Shown in pieces: positions 62,430 to 64,000 of a stretch of DNA of 64,000 nucleotides; within the stretch, counting starts at the first letter, position 1; every line of letters begins with the position of its first letter. Location of the stretch: assembly GCA_039815365.1 (NCBI GenBank), contig JBCBZK010000002.1, positions 1 to 64,000 of the forward strand, written 5' to 3'. The translations under genes were made by a program, and so were the position numbers. The notes beneath the pieces are model-generated. The model was not told the origin of the DNA. It saw only the letters and a list, made by a program, of their open reading frames with translations, and did no database searches. This DNA is from CALBPI01 sp039815365. GTDB lineage: Bacteria > Pseudomonadota > Gammaproteobacteria > Steroidobacterales > Woeseiaceae.

Positions 62430-63212
62430 GTGGCGGAATTCCGGCTACCAAAAAATTCCAGACCAGCGAAGGGTCAGCATTACCCTGCGCCGGAAGGCGC
62501 AACGAACACACGTCGCTACGTGATCTATCGCTATGATCCGGACAAGGACACGGCACCCCGCATGGATACGTATGATATCGATACCGATACCTGCGGTCCG
62601 ATGGTTCTCGATGCGCTCATCAAGATCAAGAACGAGATAGATCCAACGCTCACCTTCCGCCGTTCCTGCCGCGAAGGCATTTGCGGTTCGTGTGCGATGA
62701 ATATCGATGGCGGCAACACGCTTGCGTGTATTAAGTCGAGTGATGACATTGGTGACGAGGTCATGATTTATCCGTTGCCGCACATGCCTGTCATTAAGGA
62801 TCTGGTGCCTGATCTCACCAACTTCTACGCGCAGTACGCGTCGATCAAACCATGGTTACAGTCCAAGACGCCGCCGCCACCGGATCATGAGCGACTACAA
62901 ACCAAGGAAGATCAGGAGCTGATCAATGAGCCGTCGGCGTGCATCTTGTGTGCCTGTTGTTCGACGAGCTGCCCGAGCTACTGGTGGAACTCGGATCGCT
63001 ACCTCGGTCCTGCTGCGTTGCTTGCGTCGTACCGTTGGTTGGTCGACAGCCGGGACGATGCGACAGGCGAACGCCTGGATCATCTGGAAGACCCGTTTCG
63101 TTTGTATCGCTGCCATACGATCATGAACTGCACGCAGACCTGTCCGAAAGGCTTGAACCCGGCGAAAGCGATTGCGGAAACCAAGAAAATGATGGCGCAT
63201 CGCCGCCACTGA
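62430..63212 (+). CDS. sdhB: Succinate dehydrogenase iron-sulfur subunit
   Basis: A 260-residue protein. GTG 62430 has an AAGGAG SD seven bases upstream and gives the standard MAEFRLPKNS start; an in-frame TTG at 62400 is less likely. The [2Fe-2S] site is CREGICGSCAMNIDG, the [4Fe-4S] site CILCACCSTSCPSYWWN, and the [3Fe-4S] site CHTIMNCTQTCPKGLNP. It is longer than E. coli SdhB (238) and resembles the alphaproteobacterial and mitochondrial form. It carries electrons from FAD to quinone. Confidence 0.97.
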   Translation: MAEFRLPKNSRPAKGQHYPAPEGATNTRRYVIYRYDPDKDTAPRMDTYDIDTDTCGPMVLDALIKIKNEIDPTLTFRRSCREGICGSCAMNIDGGNTLACIKSSDDIGDEVMIYPLPHMPVIKDLVPDLTNFYAQYASIKPWLQSKTPPPPDHERLQTKEDQELINEPSACILCACCSTSCPSYWWNSDRYLGPAALLASYRWLVDSRDDATGERLDHLEDPFRLYRCHTIMNCTQTCPKGLNPAKAIAETKKMMAHRRH

Positions 63213-63218
63213 TTGCCA

Positions 63219-63485
63219 ATGCACGCCGATCCAGAGATTCGCGCGCTCACGTGGCGCTGCCGACGCGGGATGCGCGAGCTTGATCAATTGTTGCTTGGTT
63301 TTTTGAACCAGCACTTTGAGACACTTGAAACGCCCGAAAAACAGGCGTTTCTTCGACTGCTAGATATGCAGGATCCGGAGATATTCGGGTTTCTGGTGCG
63401 CGGCATCACTCCCGAAGATCACGGCATTGCGGCAATCGTTCACACCGTCCTTAATCGAACTGACACCAGCGCCGTACACACGTAA
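63219..63485 (+). CDS. sdhE: FAD assembly factor SdhE
   Basis: An 88-residue protein, as in E. coli, started at ATG 63219, six bases after the sdhB stop. CRRGMRELDQLLLGF contains the invariant RGxxE motif needed for SdhA flavinylation. It is the bacterial homologue of mitochondrial SDHAF2. It overlaps the next gene by 59 bases. Its presence with SdhAF4 puts two mitochondrial-type assembly factors in one operon. Confidence 0.93.
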   Translation: MHADPEIRALTWRCRRGMRELDQLLLGFLNQHFETLETPEKQAFLRLLDMQDPEIFGFLVRGITPEDHGIAAIVHTVLNRTDTSAVHT

Positions 63486-63876
63486 CGCGGCGCTTGCGCT
63501 CATTGCAGCGCTGACACTGGTGTGCAGTGTATTGTCCGCCGGAATCGAGCAAGATCTGACACGCGTCCTAGCAGCGCTAGCTACCCAAATGGGTGCTATC
63601 TCGGCTGTGTGGCGCGTCTGGCATTGGCCTTGTGTCAGTTGGCTCGGTATGACCGCGCACGGCGAAATCCTGATCGAAACGCAGCACCGACGCATACTGG
63701 CGATGCCGTGTTCAACAGCCTACCTAGGTCGCTATGGCTGGTTCCTGATCGTGCAAGCCGAACGGCGTCGTTTTCATCTCATCGTCTTGCGGCGACACAA
63801 CCGATCGGTTTGGCGACAGGCGCAAGTGCTGTGGCGTTGGCACCCACGTCTCGTCAAGACGCTATTCGATGCTTGA
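63427..63876 (+). CDS. YgfX/CptA-like membrane protein
   Basis: A 149-residue protein from TTG 63427. Two hydrophobic helices lie near the N terminus (about 19-36 and 43-65), followed by a basic C-terminal half rich in Arg and Trp (WRVWHWP, RRHNRSVWRQ). Location directly after sdhE and topology match YgfX (CptA), encoded beside SdhE (CptB) in E. coli. CptA was described as a toxin that disturbs FtsZ and MreB, with SdhE as antitoxin, a role that remains debated. Identity rests on context more than on motif. Confidence 0.7.
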   Translation: MRQSFTPSLIELTPAPYTRNAALALIAALTLVCSVLSAGIEQDLTRVLAALATQMGAISAVWRVWHWPCVSWLGMTAHGEILIETQHRRILAMPCSTAYLGRYGWFLIVQAERRRFHLIVLRRHNRSVWRQAQVLWRWHPRLVKTLFDA

Positions 63877-63909
63877 ATTAGTGGTGCAAGGCCTTGTCAT
63901 CACAGTAAA

Positions 63910-64000
63910 ATGACGCGAGATACGATGTTGACGGCGTCATGTGCGTTCGGCATCGCAGATTTTGTGCTTCATCGCGAACTTTTGCAGATGGAGCTGGTCT
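63910..64000 (+). CDS. Possible start of a gene running off the window
   Basis: An open frame begins at ATG 63910 or ATG 63925 (reading MLTASCAFGIADFVLHREL) and stays open to the last base. No SD or clear promoter precedes it and the 25-30 residues match nothing I recognise. It may be a real gene start or chance. The bases between 63877 and 63909 hold no other feature. Confidence 0.2.
   Translation, partial: MTRDTMLTASCAFGIADFVLHRELLQMELV

Noticed and set aside
1..64000. Mobile elements, CRISPR arrays, prophage, defence systems
   Set aside because: No transposase, integrase, direct-repeat spacer pattern, nuclease cluster or target-site duplication was seen; all long open frames are accounted for by core genes.

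Overview
The window is a single contiguous stretch of chromosome from a gammaproteobacterium, moderately GC-rich by eye. It is packed with housekeeping genes in orders known from Escherichia, Pseudomonas and Xanthomonas. Both strands are used and coding density is very high: no gap exceeds about 265 bases. I see no insertion sequence, prophage, CRISPR array, tRNA or rRNA. Gene order and protein features support the class, but I cannot name the genus. Several traits point to a lineage distant from the enterics: an RpfE-like gene beside recJ, a YqaA gene between pcm and nlpD, an Mth938-like gene where rpoS would be expected, and an alphaproteobacterial or mitochondrial style sdh operon with an SdhAF4 gene.

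Layout. Bases 1-6350 hold surface-protein genes: the end of a DUF11-type protein, a strong intrinsic terminator, then a giant DUF11/OmpA/predicted beta-barrel protein. Bases 6377-9009 carry yoaA-tsaB. Bases 9030-18412 are a phosphate-response region (phoB-phoR, phoU-dsbB, then pstSCAB), with matching Pho-box promoters before phoB and pstS; dapE lies inside it on the opposite strand. Bases 18436-24264, minus strand, are map-glnD-dapC-dapD-yffB (lysine/diaminopimelate synthesis and nitrogen signalling). Bases 24528-43950 are the classic translation, envelope and lipid A supercluster: rpsB-tsf-pyrH-frr-uppS-cdsA-rseP-bamA-skp-lpxD-fabZ-lpxA-lpxB-rnhB-dnaE-accA-tilS. Bases 44186-49484 are pyrG-kdsA-eno-ftsB-truD. 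Bases 49466-53204 hold smr (minus), surE-pcm-yqaA-nlpD and an Mth938-like gene (minus). Bases 53293-58590 are rpfE-like-recJ-prfB-lysS. Bases 58606-63876 are ygfZ (minus) and sdhAF4-sdhC-sdhD-sdhA-sdhB-sdhE-cptA.

Most notable points. (1) The tilS-pyrG gap contains a well-formed promoter followed by about 155 nt of highly structured RNA. Its 5' and 3' parts pair in a perfect 14-bp helix that is also an intrinsic terminator. I recognise no known RNA family in it; it is either an attenuating pyrG leader or a small RNA. (2) Three genes of the MEP isoprenoid pathway, dxr, ispD and ispF, are missing from the loci where they normally sit (near frr/uppS/cdsA/rseP, and between ftsB and truD), although every flanking gene is intact. 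This suggests the organism makes isoprenoids by the mevalonate route or has relocated these genes. (3) The two Pho-box promoters share an identical geometry. (4) A pst module separates dapE from the rest of the dap operon. (5) The giant outer-membrane protein has an unusual domain string.

Several gene starts were moved downstream of the longest open frame because of ribosome-binding sites, promoters, terminators or overlaps; each entry gives the reason. All functional calls are by reading motifs; no database search was run.
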